From AP-15 sp963733945 (GTDB lineage: Bacteria; Pseudomonadota; Alphaproteobacteria; ATCC43930; CGMCC-115725): a stretch of DNA of 64,000 nt. Location: assembly GCA_963733945.1 (NCBI GenBank), contig CAVTFD010000046.1:1-64000 (forward strand), read 5' to 3'. Shown piece by piece: positions 33,832 to 42,574 of this stretch; positions within the stretch are counted from its first letter, which is position 1, and each line of letters opens with the position of its first letter. The position numbers and the translations under genes were made by a program. The notes under the pieces are model-generated. The model saw nothing but the letters and a program-made list of their open reading frames with translations. It made no database searches and was not told the origin of the DNA.

Positions 33832-34084
33832 CTTTAATATTCCAACGGGCAATAAGGAACCTTGGCATCGACAAGATTTCGGTTGTTTTTGATATAGCTG
33901 CCTCGAAACGAGGTATACGCATGTACTTCCTATTTCCACCGAGCTCTCTAAATTCACCATTTAGGAAATACTCATCACACATTGTCACTTCGTTGGTGGC
34001 GGGCTTCAGGTTTCGTGGATCGAAAGGCGTGATCGGGTGGCGCTCGACATAAAGTCGAATTTCGTCACCGAGGAGAACTCCCAT
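33832..34084 (-). pseudogene. Truncated dCTP-deaminase-like (Dcd) gene fragment
   Basis: The minus-strand frame from ATG 34084 begins MGVLLGDEIRLYVERHPITP and continues PFDPRNLKPATNEVTMCDEY, then YMRIPRFEAAISKTTEILSMPRF. This follows the N-terminal half of dCTP deaminase/dUTPase-fold proteins (start GVLSDxEI, PFDPxxLxPAS, and the IxPxxxxL/TxExLxLP strand). The similarity stops at about 33832, where the frame enters the antisense of the monooxygenase gene, so the catalytic half is missing. The fragment is more AT-rich than its surroundings. Assignment by eye, moderately confident. Confidence 0.5.
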
Positions 34085-34630
34085 TCGATGACGGTGTGGA
34101 TCTCCTCCCTGGGGGTAGAACGCGCAGCTTAAGATCTCGAGCGCTCCGCTTTGCAGTCAGAGAGAGCATAACGACGTCTCGCAGGTTCAATTTTTCGTTT
34201 TCCGCCCTCGAACTAAATCCGTTCAAATTGGCGCGGATTGTCCGTTCAAAATGGTACGTGAAATTTTCGCGACGACCCGTTTTGTCGCGCGATGCGCGAT
34301 CGGGATCAAGCGAGAGGCTTGCCGGTAATTTGGGACGGTCTGCTCGCCGTTGGAGCGCCTGACTACGCTGGCGTTGGCTCGAGGCGGGTCGGCAGGGATC
34401 GGCTGGCGGTTCGTGAGACGCGCGACCCGAAGATGGAGCCGGCGATGGCCGGCTATTTCGGAGATAGTGAAGCCCACGCGATGCCATTGGCGCGCCCGGG
34501 GGGTTCAACACCCGCTCTCTCCCCGGGTCCGCCGGGCCTCGTCGCGGTGCGGCCGAGCTCCGCATGGGTCCGCGCGAAATACAGGTGTCACGATAAACCT
34601 CGAATAACACTCCCAACCAATTGAATTTAA
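34085..34630. other. Non-coding or decayed region downstream of tRNA-Lys
   Basis: Between the dcd-like fragment and the 3' end of tRNA-Lys there is no supportable gene. A minus-strand stretch at about 34100-34270 (reading NFTYHFERTIRANLNGFSSR) has plausible codon texture but no recognisable family or start, and may be another remnant. The mixed base composition (AT-rich 34180-34270, GC-rich after 34340) suggests a mosaic of decayed inserts. Confidence 0.4.
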
Positions 34631-34706
34631 TGGTGAGCCCGCCGGGATTCGAACCCGGGACCTACTGATTAAAAGTCAGTTGCTCTACCGGCTGAGCTAC
34701 AGGCTC
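34631..34706 (-). tRNA. tRNA-Lys (anticodon TTT)
   Basis: 76-nt cloverleaf on the minus strand: acceptor GAGCCTG pairing with CGGGCTC, D arm TAGCTCAGCCGGTAGAGCA, anticodon stem ACTGA/TCAGT with loop CTTTTAA (anticodon TTT), T arm CCGGGTTCGAATCCCGG, and an encoded CCA end at 34631-34633. It decodes AAA and AAG. Its 3' end faces the decayed region 33832-34630. Confidence 0.96.
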
Positions 34707-34873
34707 GCTGTCGCGGGCGCACCATACGAGGTGCCGGAAAGCCGGTCAATCTGTCGTCTCCCGGCATGTCGTGTTGGCGCGCGGATGTGCAGCGCTCTCC
34801 TGGTGGGTAGACCGGTTCTGGTCGGGCCGCCCCGCCGCAGCGTCCGTCACGTCGATCCTGTCGCCGGGCCTCC

Positions 34874-36064
34874 CTACCGTTTCGGCGGGTGGGCGCGCAC
34901 GAATTCCTCGTTGACGTCCGCACCCCAGCCAGGGCCGGTCGGCAATAGCAAGTCGCCGTTCTCGATGACCGGCGGCACCGTGACGATGTCGTCCTTCCAG
35001 GTCACGTCGTCGATGTCGATCTCCATGACTTTGAAGTTCGGCGCCACGGCGCACATATGCGCGCTGATCAACGAGCCCAAATGGCCATTGAAATTATGCG
35101 GCGCGACATTGACCTCGTAGGCGTCGGCCATTGCCGCGATCTTCAAGGATTCGAGAATGCCGTTCCACGCCACGTCGATGATCGCGTAGTCGACCGACTG
35201 GTTCTCGAAATAGGGCCGGAACTGACGCCGGCCATACAATGATTCGCAGGACGAGATCGGGGTGCGGGCGGAGCGGCGGATCAATGCCAGGCCGGCCGGG
35301 TCGTAGAGGTCGATCTCGAGCCACACCAGGTCGAGCGGTTCCAAAGCCCGCGCCAGTTTGACGTAGCCGTCGATCTTGTAATTGAAGTTGGTGTCGAGAT
35401 GCAGCCCGACATCGCGGCCGGCGCCGCGGCGAAACGCCTCCAGCTGCGCCACCGCGGCGTCGACGATGCGGTGGTCGACGTTGAGCTCGGGAAAGCCCGG
35501 CGGGTTGCCGGTGCCGGGGCCGTACATATACGGCTTGCCCTTGTCAAAACGGATCAAATTGGTCTTGAGCCCCTTGAAGCCCTTGCGCCTGACCTCTTCG
35601 CCGAGTGCGACGATGTCGTCGAGCGAGCGCACCGGATCGACCCCCGCCCATTCGCGGATCCTGTCGGCATGACGCGCGCGATAGGTGCCGCAATGCGACC
35701 AGTAGAGCTGCAGACGGTCGCGCACCGGACCGCCCAGCATTTCGTAGACGGGTATGCCCAATGCCTTGGCTTTGATGTCGACCAGCGCGTTCTCGATCGC
35801 CGCGATCGCCATCTGGTTGACGCCGCCGGCGGCCTGCCGGGTTGCCGCGTAGAGATGGGCGCTATGGCGCTCGACCGGCCGCGGGTCCTGACCGATCAAG
35901 AAGCGCTCGGCGAGCTTCAAGATGACCCCGGTCAGCCCTTGCGCGCCATAGCCCTCCATATATTCCGACCACCCGACGATGCCCTCGTCGGTGGTGATCT
36001 TCAGAAACGAGTTGACCCGCCAGCCGGCGTCGCAATGCAAATCTTCAACCTTGACGATCTTCAT
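34874..36064 (-). CDS. Mandelate racemase/muconate lactonizing-type enzyme, sugar-acid dehydratase-like
   Basis: 396 residues from ATG 36064, spaced 8 bases from AGGAGG (a first ATG at 36070 is only two bases from it). Enolase-superfamily capping domain 1-120, then TIM barrel with metal ligands Asp224 (LHLDTNFN), Glu250 (VWLEIDL) and Glu274 (SSCESLYG), and the acid/base His323 (VAPHNFNGH). This resembles galactonate/gluconate-type dehydratases, which remove water from sugar acids. The neighbouring SMP-30-type lactonase gene downstream would fit an aldonolactone-to-2-keto-3-deoxy-acid route, but no transporter or aldolase is present. Confidence 0.88.
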   Translation of the reverse strand: MKIVKVEDLHCDAGWRVNSFLKITTDEGIVGWSEYMEGYGAQGLTGVILKLAERFLIGQDPRPVERHSAHLYAATRQAAGGVNQMAIAAIENALVDIKAKALGIPVYEMLGGPVRDRLQLYWSHCGTYRARHADRIREWAGVDPVRSLDDIVALGEEVRRKGFKGLKTNLIRFDKGKPYMYGPGTGNPPGFPELNVDHRIVDAAVAQLEAFRRGAGRDVGLHLDTNFNYKIDGYVKLARALEPLDLVWLEIDLYDPAGLALIRRSARTPISSCESLYGRRQFRPYFENQSVDYAIIDVAWNGILESLKIAAMADAYEVNVAPHNFNGHLGSLISAHMCAVAPNFKVMEIDIDDVTWKDDIVTVPPVIENGDLLLPTGPGWGADVNEEFVRAHPPKR

Positions 36065-36217
36065 CGGCATATCCTCCTGGTCCGCGACATCGCATTCCGT
36101 ACCTGTCGCCGATGATCATGCGCCGAGAGCCGACCCCGCTCAACCGCGACCGGATCGACGGTCATTCCGAACCGACGCCCGCGAACAGCTCCGATTGCCG
36201 GCTGGCGTTGGCGCGGC

Positions 36218-37312
36218 CTACGGCCGCGCCGGCAGACGCGCGCCGCCGGGGCCGATCAGACCGGGATAGGGCGCCTTGAAGCGCCAGAATGTCCCGCTCG
36301 TCGCCCCCTCGAAATAGACGTATTGATTATTGGGGCCGCCAAAAGCGAAGTTGGTTGTTGCGCCGTCGCCGTTCGGGATCGGCACAAAGCCGATAATCAG
36401 CCCGCGCGGGTTGATTTCGACAATGCCGCCCATTGGGGGTACGCCGGCCCACAGATTGCCCTTGACGTCGTAATGGATGCCGTCGGGGCCGCCATTGCCG
36501 GGGATGTAGGTGCCGGCCTTGACCCCGGCAAAGGTCAGATGCAGCGGGTCCCGCGGGCATTGCGGGCAGCCCATATTGGGGCCGATTTCGAACCCGGCAT
36601 ACCACATGCGGCCGGCCCTGAAGTCGCCGACAGCCAAGGTAGTGTCATCGGGCGAGACCGCGATTCCGTTGGGAAACATGCTGCTGTCCATCACCTTGCG
36701 CAAAACGCCGTCGCGCGAATACTGGTAGACGGCGCCGGTGCGGTCGGTCTCGTTCGGCCCGGGGCCGGTCCCCCACGGATCGGTAAAGAACAGATTTCCT
36801 TCGGCGTCGAAATCGAGGTCGTTGGGGCCTTTGAACAACTGGTTTCGATAGGTATAGACCAAAGTCGTCAGCTGTTTGGTCTGCGGGTCGTAGACCAGGA
36901 TGCCGCGGTGCCGCGAGGTCAGATAGAGCTTGCCGTCGTGCCAGCGGCTTCCCTGCGGCTCGCAGGTCTGGCCCAGCTCAGGCGGCGGGTTGCAATTGAC
37001 CACCGGGACCAATTTGCCGTCGGGTGTCAGATATGAAATCCACCCCGAGCCGATCGCCACGAACCACAGATTGCCCTGGGTGTCGAACGCGCCGCCTTCC
37101 AGGAACTTGCCTTGCGGCGTGCCGCTGACATCGGCGAATTTCTCGACCGGGCCGACCCCGGCCGGCAATGGCGGCAGCCCCCAAGGCTGCACCGGGGCAG
37201 GGGGCGGCGTCGGGGCCTGCGCCCGGGCCACCCCTCCCGGCCCTGCGACCGCACAGACGATCCCGAACAACAGGGCCCACAAGCCCTCGATCAACCAACG
37301 CCGTACGCCCAT
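36218..37312 (-). CDS. Secreted SMP-30/gluconolactonase-like beta-propeller protein
   Basis: 364 residues from ATG 37312 behind GGAGGAGGAAAC. A signal peptide (RRWLIEGLWALLFGIVCAVA, then cleavage near ARAQA) implies export to the periplasm. The six-bladed propeller pattern of SMP-30/gluconolactonase is visible: GKFLEGGAFDTQGNLWFVAI, FKGPNDLDFDAEGNLFFTDP, MFPNGIAVSPDDTTLAVG and GGPDGIHYDVKGNLWAG, which hold the metal-binding Glu, Asn and Asp. Expected reaction is hydrolysis of a sugar lactone. It precedes the enolase-superfamily gene in the same orientation, with a 153-bp gap. Confidence 0.85.
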   Translation of the reverse strand: MGVRRWLIEGLWALLFGIVCAVAGPGGVARAQAPTPPPAPVQPWGLPPLPAGVGPVEKFADVSGTPQGKFLEGGAFDTQGNLWFVAIGSGWISYLTPDGKLVPVVNCNPPPELGQTCEPQGSRWHDGKLYLTSRHRGILVYDPQTKQLTTLVYTYRNQLFKGPNDLDFDAEGNLFFTDPWGTGPGPNETDRTGAVYQYSRDGVLRKVMDSSMFPNGIAVSPDDTTLAVGDFRAGRMWYAGFEIGPNMGCPQCPRDPLHLTFAGVKAGTYIPGNGGPDGIHYDVKGNLWAGVPPMGGIVEINPRGLIIGFVPIPNGDGATTNFAFGGPNNQYVYFEGATSGTFWRFKAPYPGLIGPGGARLPARP

Positions 37313-37528
37313 GATGTTTCCTCCTCCACGCCAGTTCTTTTCGGGAGCCGCCCGCTGGCCGGGCGGCTTCTGGTTGCCGACGCAATCGTAGAACGACGCG
37401 TGGCCGGCTGTCAGCCGTAGCAGCAGGCATTCGCCCGATTGCCGCGACCATTTTTCGATCCCGTCATGGCGGGTTAGTGCGATCAGGCCGTCCGGTTTAG
37501 CGGATCTGATTACAAGGAGCCTCTTGAT

Positions 37529-37728
37529 CGTCATCATCGGGCTCGTCCCGGTGATCCACGCCTTTTTTCGGCGGCGGGCCGGGCGGGCGCCCTCGGATTA
37601 AGTCCGTGGCTTGAAGGCCGCGGAACAAGCCCGGCCATGACGGCCAAAGACAGCAATCAAAGCAGTCATCCCGGCGCAGGCCGGGACCCACTTATGCAAT
37701 TGAGATACCGGCCCTTGCCGGCATGACA
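37529..37728. repeat. Cluster of palindromic intergenic repeats
   Basis: About 200 bp with several half-palindromes of one family: ACAAGCCCGGCCATGAC (37625-37641), GTCATCCCGGCGCAGGCCGG (from 37666) and CCGGCCCTTGCCGGCATGAC (to 37727). The family matches the repeat at 58846-58937. These are dispersed non-coding palindromes of alphaproteobacteria. The rest of 37313-37528 and 37729-37842 has no gene I can support. Confidence 0.65.
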
Positions 37729-37842
37729 AGAGAATGGCGGCGCGCTGGATCGGGCATCACCAAAGCGTTAGAAGGTGACGCTGGGCGTATCGAAGCCGAT
37801 ATCGTCAAGGTATCGGATCTATGGAAGCACTGGGATTTGTTT

Positions 37843-38367
37843 ATGTGGGCAGTCGAAGCGCTGAAGGAGTGGCACGACTTCTACGTGTTGTTAGGAACGG
37901 CGGGGGCAACCTTACTGGCCTTGCTGTTCGTTGCCGTTTCGCTCGGCGCCGGTTATTTGACCGAAGAGCACCAGGCGGCGACGCGAATGTTCATGAGCCC
38001 GGTAGTTATCCATTTCACGAGCGTGTTCTTTTTGTCGGCCGTTGCTTTATTCCCGTGGCGTCAAGCTAAATTCTTCGCCGCGTTAATTGGCGCCACTGCT
38101 TTGATCGGTGCAATCATCTCGACCTACATCACGATCCAGGTGGTGCGCACCGACCTGACGAATTATACGGAGGATTACTTCGCCTATGGCTTGTTACCTG
38201 ATCTAGCCTACCTCGCGCTGCTCGCGGCCGCCGTGTCGATCTATCTGGAAAAGGACTTTGGGCTGACTGCGCTAGCAGGGGCTCTCTTGCTGCTGGCGAT
38301 CGTCAACATCCGCAACGCCTGGGACCTCACGCTCACCATGGTCCGCCGGCATCGCCGAGCGGACTAG
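37843..38367 (+). CDS. Predicted inner-membrane protein, about four helices
   Basis: 174 residues from ATG 37843, where the hydrophobic pattern begins (WHDFYVLLGTAGATLLALLF); the open frame extends to 37723 but without coding texture. Four hydrophobic segments are visible, near residues 14-38, 55-75, 80-105 and 118-150, ending in a basic tail. I do not recognise the family; similar four-helix proteins of unknown function are common in soil alphaproteobacteria. No clear ribosome-binding site. It lies alone on the plus strand, convergent with a lipoprotein gene. Confidence 0.6.
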   Translation: MWAVEALKEWHDFYVLLGTAGATLLALLFVAVSLGAGYLTEEHQAATRMFMSPVVIHFTSVFFLSAVALFPWRQAKFFAALIGATALIGAIISTYITIQVVRTDLTNYTEDYFAYGLLPDLAYLALLAAAVSIYLEKDFGLTALAGALLLLAIVNIRNAWDLTLTMVRRHRRAD

Positions 38368-38447
38368 CCGATTCCCGTAGGCCAGTTGCAGTAGACACGA
38401 CATATGGACCGATCTTCACGCCGCGGTACCCCGCTCCGGGGAAAAGA

Positions 38448-38939
38448 CTACGCGATCCTTTGCCACCTCACTTTATAAACGCAGGCCCCGATTATCTGGG
38501 CGTTCAGTACGTGGGTTTGGGCATCGAACTGCCCGTCAAGATCTTCGTCGATCAGCGCCGGGTTGATCTGCCCAGTCACCGTTGCGCCATAGCCGCTGTG
38601 CATCCTCAATTGACCTTGCGGCGTTACATATCCTGAGAATGTGGCGCCGAGCGCTTCGAATTGCGCGAGGCCATTGGTGATAGTCAACGTCGGCGGCTGG
38701 TCGAAATTCTGGCATTTTAAGGTAGCGCTTCCTCCTGTAGTCGCCAGAGTGTTTCCCTTACTGCTGTTATTTGTAGAAATGCCGGTGTATGTCCCGTCGA
38801 AGGCGTTTGTTGTATTGTTGGCTGCCCCTGCCACGTGGGTTACCCCAGGCGTCGCCCCCAACCATGTATCGGAATAGGCGCACGCCGACAGCGCAAGGAC
38901 AGAAAACCCGATCACGATGGATTGCTTTATTTGATGCAT
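38448..38939 (-). CDS. Hypothetical lipoprotein
   Basis: 163 residues. The leader IVIGFSVLALSACAYSDTWL contains a lipobox (LSAC, Cys20), so it is predicted to be lipid-anchored in the envelope. A strong ribosome-binding site, GGGGAGG, precedes ATG 38939. The mature part is rich in Asn, Thr and Gly with predicted beta strands (GNTLATTGGSATLKCQNF, FSGYVTPQGQLRMHSGYG), resembling small envelope proteins with no known role. No catalytic motif is visible. It is in the same orientation as the envelope cluster upstream but separated by about 300 bp. Confidence 0.7.
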   Translation of the reverse strand: MHQIKQSIVIGFSVLALSACAYSDTWLGATPGVTHVAGAANNTTNAFDGTYTGISTNNSSKGNTLATTGGSATLKCQNFDQPPTLTITNGLAQFEALGATFSGYVTPQGQLRMHSGYGATVTGQINPALIDEDLDGQFDAQTHVLNAQIIGACVYKVRWQRIA

Positions 38940-39244
38940 TCAATCCTCCCCTTCGTGCATTAGCGCGATGACCTGCCGGCGAACCCGCCGGTCCTGCACA
39001 CCTCAACTTTGCCGATGCCATCGCCCAAGGGACATGGTCGCCCTCTACAGAAGCCTCTTAATCACGGATCGCGCGGCGAAAACGGATGGGGCAGGTGGTG
39101 GCAGCGCAATCGGCGGGGCGGTGCGCGACGCTGGCGTCTGGGCCCGAGCTGCCCGCCAACCACGGCCCGCCATCGGCGGTCAACAACGCCACCTCTGCCG
39201 TCGATAGGAACAACGACGTTTATCTATTGCCCTCTCCCTGGATT
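38940..39244. other. Intergenic region, nothing recognised
   Basis: About 305 bp between the hypothetical lipoprotein and the ABC membrane-domain gene. It must contain the lipoprotein promoter, but I see no convincing -35/-10 pair, no terminator with a T-run and no ORF with coding character. In particular no ABC ATPase sequence follows the membrane-domain gene here. Confidence 0.5.
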
Positions 39245-40192
39245 TCAAATCTTCCTACCCAAGGTGCCCTCGATCAGGTCGAATTGAACCTTCGCAGCGG
39301 AGGTGGACCGCACGAATGCGATCATCTCTCGCCACGGGTCGAGGACGCGATCGAGCCCGCTGATGAAGGCGACCACGATCCCGATTTCGGTTTTTCCGTC
39401 GAGTACCATGATCCCGCCGGCGAACAGCAGGACAAAGACAGCCACGGATTGCAGCGCGCTGACTAAAAATTTCAATCCGAATTTCAGCTCAAATACGTGC
39501 AGACGGGCAAGATAGATCGTTTCGAATGCTTTGCCGATCTCGCTGCCGAGAGAACCGGCGGATGCTCCGCGGTCCTGCTCGGCGTCAACCATCAAGTCAC
39601 CGGCGCGCAGCAAGGTGCGCGACCGCTCCCTAACGTGAACATTTATGCGGCGTTGGATCATCGGGACGAGCAAGACTTGCGGAATCGAGATGAGCAAGAC
39701 AACCACCCCGAGACGAGGCTCGGTATACAGCATATAACTCAACACGCTAAGCAGTGTGCCCACCTGTACTATCGGGGTCGAAATGCAGTCCCCGACGAAT
39801 TTTCCGACCGCCTCCGCCTGGCTGGAGATCGTGGTAACCAAAGCCCCTGATTTGGCCTTTCTGGTTTCGCCCGCCGCTTCATCTGGGTTGATCGACGACG
39901 CGGAGCTTCGGACAACGTCCTCCCGCAGGGAGCGGATCGTGGATTCTCCGAGGCCGGCGCTTTTGATATTCACGAGATATTTGAGGCCACCGATGGCCAG
40001 TGCCGCGACCAGATACCCGCCGCACAGCCATCCCAACCTCTCGGCTCTCTCATGCCCGGCGAGGGTATTTATAATATGACGCTGTAATTCGAGCGGTGCT
40101 GCCGCCAGCACAGCGGCAATGATCGCCAAGATGATCAGCACGATCTGCTGTGACGCCGACGACCGCCAGACATAAGCGTAAAGCTCACGCAT
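39245..40192 (-). CDS. ABC-exporter transmembrane domain without ATPase domain
   Basis: 315 residues with the layout of a type I ABC exporter membrane domain: helices near 16-35, 53-75, 135-180 and 245-285, and the conserved intracellular stretch GLGESTIRSLREDVVRSS (about 80-97). The protein stops where the linker to the nucleotide-binding domain would start (FDLIEGTLGRKI), and no Walker motifs are encoded downstream in any frame. It either pairs with an ATPase encoded elsewhere, works without ATP, or is the stable front half of a decayed gene. Last gene of the run of envelope genes. Confidence 0.75.
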   Translation of the reverse strand: MRELYAYVWRSSASQQIVLIILAIIAAVLAAAPLELQRHIINTLAGHERAERLGWLCGGYLVAALAIGGLKYLVNIKSAGLGESTIRSLREDVVRSSASSINPDEAAGETRKAKSGALVTTISSQAEAVGKFVGDCISTPIVQVGTLLSVLSYMLYTEPRLGVVVLLISIPQVLLVPMIQRRINVHVRERSRTLLRAGDLMVDAEQDRGASAGSLGSEIGKAFETIYLARLHVFELKFGLKFLVSALQSVAVFVLLFAGGIMVLDGKTEIGIVVAFISGLDRVLDPWREMIAFVRSTSAAKVQFDLIEGTLGRKI

Positions 40193-40265
40193 GGGTCCGG
40201 CCCCTCCCCGATCCGAAACGAAGTGCTACCATAGCGCTGAACCGGCTCCGAACGCACCGATAGCG

Positions 40266-40661
40266 TTATGTTTCTTCCGGACCTCGTGAATTGTTGACCC
40301 ACGCGCGAGCAAGGAAGATCGCCACGACCGTATGAAGCACAGCCGCGGGCCAGAGCAGCGGCCCCACAAAACCAGTGCCGATCCCCAGATAAACGAGATA
40401 GAGCGCAACGAGCACGCTGAAGACTAAGAGCGCTCGAAGCGACGAAGCGGCTACGCTTTTTGTCCCTGCGCGAGACCAGCAGGCCAACACCAAAGCGAGG
40501 AGGGTGAATCCGGCAAGCCGGCCGACGATCTGACCGGGTTCGGAGAGCTCGACCCCCAAGAGCAACCGAACGAACAGGGACGGGAAGCTGATCAAGACGA
40601 GCCCCGTCCCCGCTTCGATCGCGGCTGCGAGCGCTATCGATATCGTTTCGTACCGGTTCAC
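40266..40661 (-). CDS. Small predicted membrane protein
   Basis: 131 residues from GTG 40661, one base after the stop of the Cys-rich protein gene, implying translational coupling; upstream in-frame codons belong to antisense sequence of that gene. Four hydrophobic segments are visible (ETISIALAAAIEAGTGLVLI, GFTLLALVLAC, LLVFSVLVALYLVYLGIG, LWPAAVLHTVVAIFLA). Family not recognised. Its position inside the envelope cluster suggests a role with its neighbours. Confidence 0.65.
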   Translation of the reverse strand: MNRYETISIALAAAIEAGTGLVLISFPSLFVRLLLGVELSEPGQIVGRLAGFTLLALVLACWSRAGTKSVAASSLRALLVFSVLVALYLVYLGIGTGFVGPLLWPAAVLHTVVAIFLARAWVNNSRGPEET

Positions 40662-40662
40662 G

Positions 40663-41541
40663 TCAGTTTGCGCCCGGCGAAGGGCACTGGTTGAGGGGCG
40701 GAACCTTTCCGTTGAGCTGTGCGGCCAGAGCAACAGCCGTGCCTACAGGGGCGCCGACATAGATCGTCGAACCCGTTTTGCCAGTCGCCGTGGCGCCTTT
40801 GCAATATTTAAAGAACGAGTTGTCGCATGGGTAAGGCCCGAGGATTTGGTAGCTTTGGGCGTGGTCACCGGTGGGTTTGGTGATCGGGCAGGAACAGATG
40901 ATCTGTCCTTTCGGCACCGGCTTGTCGAAGCCCGGGAACTTCGTCTCTCCGGTGCTTCTGAAGCACAGTCCGCCGTCGCACTGAGCGTAGGCGCCGCCCT
41001 CCTCGCCCTGGCAGGTGTAGACCGCGCCGCCTCCCTGCGGTGAGGCGATCGACACAGGCAGGCTGTAGGTGCTGACCATATATTTGTTGGCTGCGCCCGC
41101 GGCGTTGATCGAACAGACGTCCTCGTCCTTGCCCATCGGAAACGGCAGGCTGATGCTGTCGCCGTGCTTCACGTCGCACTGGCAGTAAGCGACGCCGTCG
41201 AACACATTGCAGCGCGCCGCGGCGCAAAGCGCGTAAGTCTGATCCTTGCAGACCTTGAATTGCGCGCCGGCCATTGCGTCGAGGAGCTTATCGAGACAAC
41301 CTTTGGAAAGCTGGCCCATCTTGTTCTGTACACAGCTCTTGACGCGTGCGACATCGGGCAGCACGTCCGAGCAGAGACTCCAGATGTCGCCAGCGCATGC
41401 TCGGACGACCCCCAAATCCGCGCTGAGGCCCTCCTGCGCCATCGACGGGGCTGCTGCGCCCGCTATCAACATGAGCGCGACGGTCAAACCCGCGCCGGTC
41501 AGCCGGGTTCTCGCGGAACAAAGTCTTGACCACATAACCAT
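40663..41541 (-). CDS. Cys-rich secreted protein of unknown function
   Basis: 292 residues with a Sec signal (LTVALMLIAGAAAPSMA, cleavage near residue 35). ATG 41541 follows AGGAGGGAGCG. The mature part has about 17 cysteines in small groups: an N-terminal block (RACAGDIWSLCSDVLPDVAR, KSCVQNKMG, KGCLDK) recalls cysteine-rich-repeat proteins of rhizobia, and the remainder (ALCAAARCNVFDGVAYCQCD) is disulfide-type. A periplasmic or extracellular location is inferred. No enzyme motif is visible and the family is not recognised with certainty. Confidence 0.7.
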   Translation of the reverse strand: MVMWSRLCSARTRLTGAGLTVALMLIAGAAAPSMAQEGLSADLGVVRACAGDIWSLCSDVLPDVARVKSCVQNKMGQLSKGCLDKLLDAMAGAQFKVCKDQTYALCAAARCNVFDGVAYCQCDVKHGDSISLPFPMGKDEDVCSINAAGAANKYMVSTYSLPVSIASPQGGGAVYTCQGEEGGAYAQCDGGLCFRSTGETKFPGFDKPVPKGQIICSCPITKPTGDHAQSYQILGPYPCDNSFFKYCKGATATGKTGSTIYVGAPVGTAVALAAQLNGKVPPLNQCPSPGAN

Positions 41542-41640
41542 CGCTCCCTCCTGTTTTACTGATTAAACAAGACGTTGGCATCGCATGCCGGGCGGAGTTA
41601 CTTGCATCGGATGACCTCGCTAGATCCCGCGGCCACGACA

Positions 41641-42528
41641 TTAGAAGCGCATCGTGAAGCCCAGCAGCGGCCCCTTCATGTGGACGTTGTAGCCGAGAGG
41701 CTTGCCGCTCGCTTGGTAATCGACGTTGAGGCTGCGATAGCCGACGCGAAACGAGAGCGATGGGTTCCAGACATAGTCGAGCATGCCGGAGATCTGCCAG
41801 TCGGAATGCGCGGCGATCCCGAAGCCGCCGACATCGCCATAGGCGGTCAGCCCAAACCCGTGGCCAAAATCGACATGATAGCGGGCGGCGATCAGCGGAT
41901 CGGCCCAGCTTCCCGATTGGCTGACGCTTACCGTAGGAAGCGGCCCCCTGCCGACCAAGGCCGTGTCGGCCGACGCGCCCCACCAGCGAAAGCCAAGACC
42001 ACCGTCAATCGTCTGCCCCGGCCGCTCGAAGAGGCGATACAAAAAATCGCCGGTCGCGACGTTCAGCACGACCGCACTGCTGCCGCCCGAGAAGAAGATG
42101 TTGCGGGTCGTGATCGGGACGCCGAGCGGAATGTGCAGCCCGTCGGCGAGGATGCCAAACGGCCCGTAGCGCAATTCGCCGCCACCCATAAACGGCATGT
42201 AATTGATGTCGCTGATGATCTCGCCGGCGCCGGCGCTAATATTGACCTGCGGTGCGCGGGCGAGCGGGGTCGTGATCGCCATGTTGAGGCCCGCCAGCCA
42301 CAAATAGGGATAGGCGATCAGCTGCAACCCGCTGAGGAACGATGGCGGGGGCGGCGCCTGCGCCGGGGCGAGCGGCGGTGGCTCACCCGTGGCCGGCGAA
42401 GACGGCGGCGGGACCGCCGGTCCGCTCGATGCCGGATATTGCTGGGCCCATGCTGGACTTGCCGCCGTCCCGACCGCCGCAAATAAAACCGCAAGCACCG
42501 TAAGCACAAATTTTCTGGTACGCCGCAT
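41641..42528 (-). CDS. Outer-membrane beta-barrel protein
   Basis: 295 residues with a signal peptide (FVLTVLAVLFAAVGTAASPA, cleavage after AWA), a Pro-rich linker at about 30-62, then alternating amphipathic strands (GLQLIAYPYLWLAGLNMAIT, ELRYGPFGILADGLHI, SLSFRVGYRSLNVDY) and a final aromatic residue (LLGFTMRF), the usual BAM recognition end. This is a small porin-like or structural barrel, predicted 10-12 strands. ATG 42528 follows GGGGGAA. No specific family is recognised. Co-directional with the secreted proteins on both sides. Confidence 0.78.
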   Translation of the reverse strand: MRRTRKFVLTVLAVLFAAVGTAASPAWAQQYPASSGPAVPPPSSPATGEPPPLAPAQAPPPPSFLSGLQLIAYPYLWLAGLNMAITTPLARAPQVNISAGAGEIISDINYMPFMGGGELRYGPFGILADGLHIPLGVPITTRNIFFSGGSSAVVLNVATGDFLYRLFERPGQTIDGGLGFRWWGASADTALVGRGPLPTVSVSQSGSWADPLIAARYHVDFGHGFGLTAYGDVGGFGIAAHSDWQISGMLDYVWNPSLSFRVGYRSLNVDYQASGKPLGYNVHMKGPLLGFTMRF

Positions 42529-42574
42529 TCTATTCCCCCGTTAACGGACGACAGGATCCGGGTCTTCACGACCG

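Noticed and set aside
34085..34616. Minus-strand 183-codon ORF downstream of tRNA-Lys
   Set aside because: Low-complexity Arg/Pro/Ser-rich over most of its length; only a short segment looks coding, so reported as a decayed region.
34631..34706. Active integrative element at tRNA-Lys
   Set aside because: No integrase and no second copy of the tRNA 3' end seen in the window; only remnants are supported.
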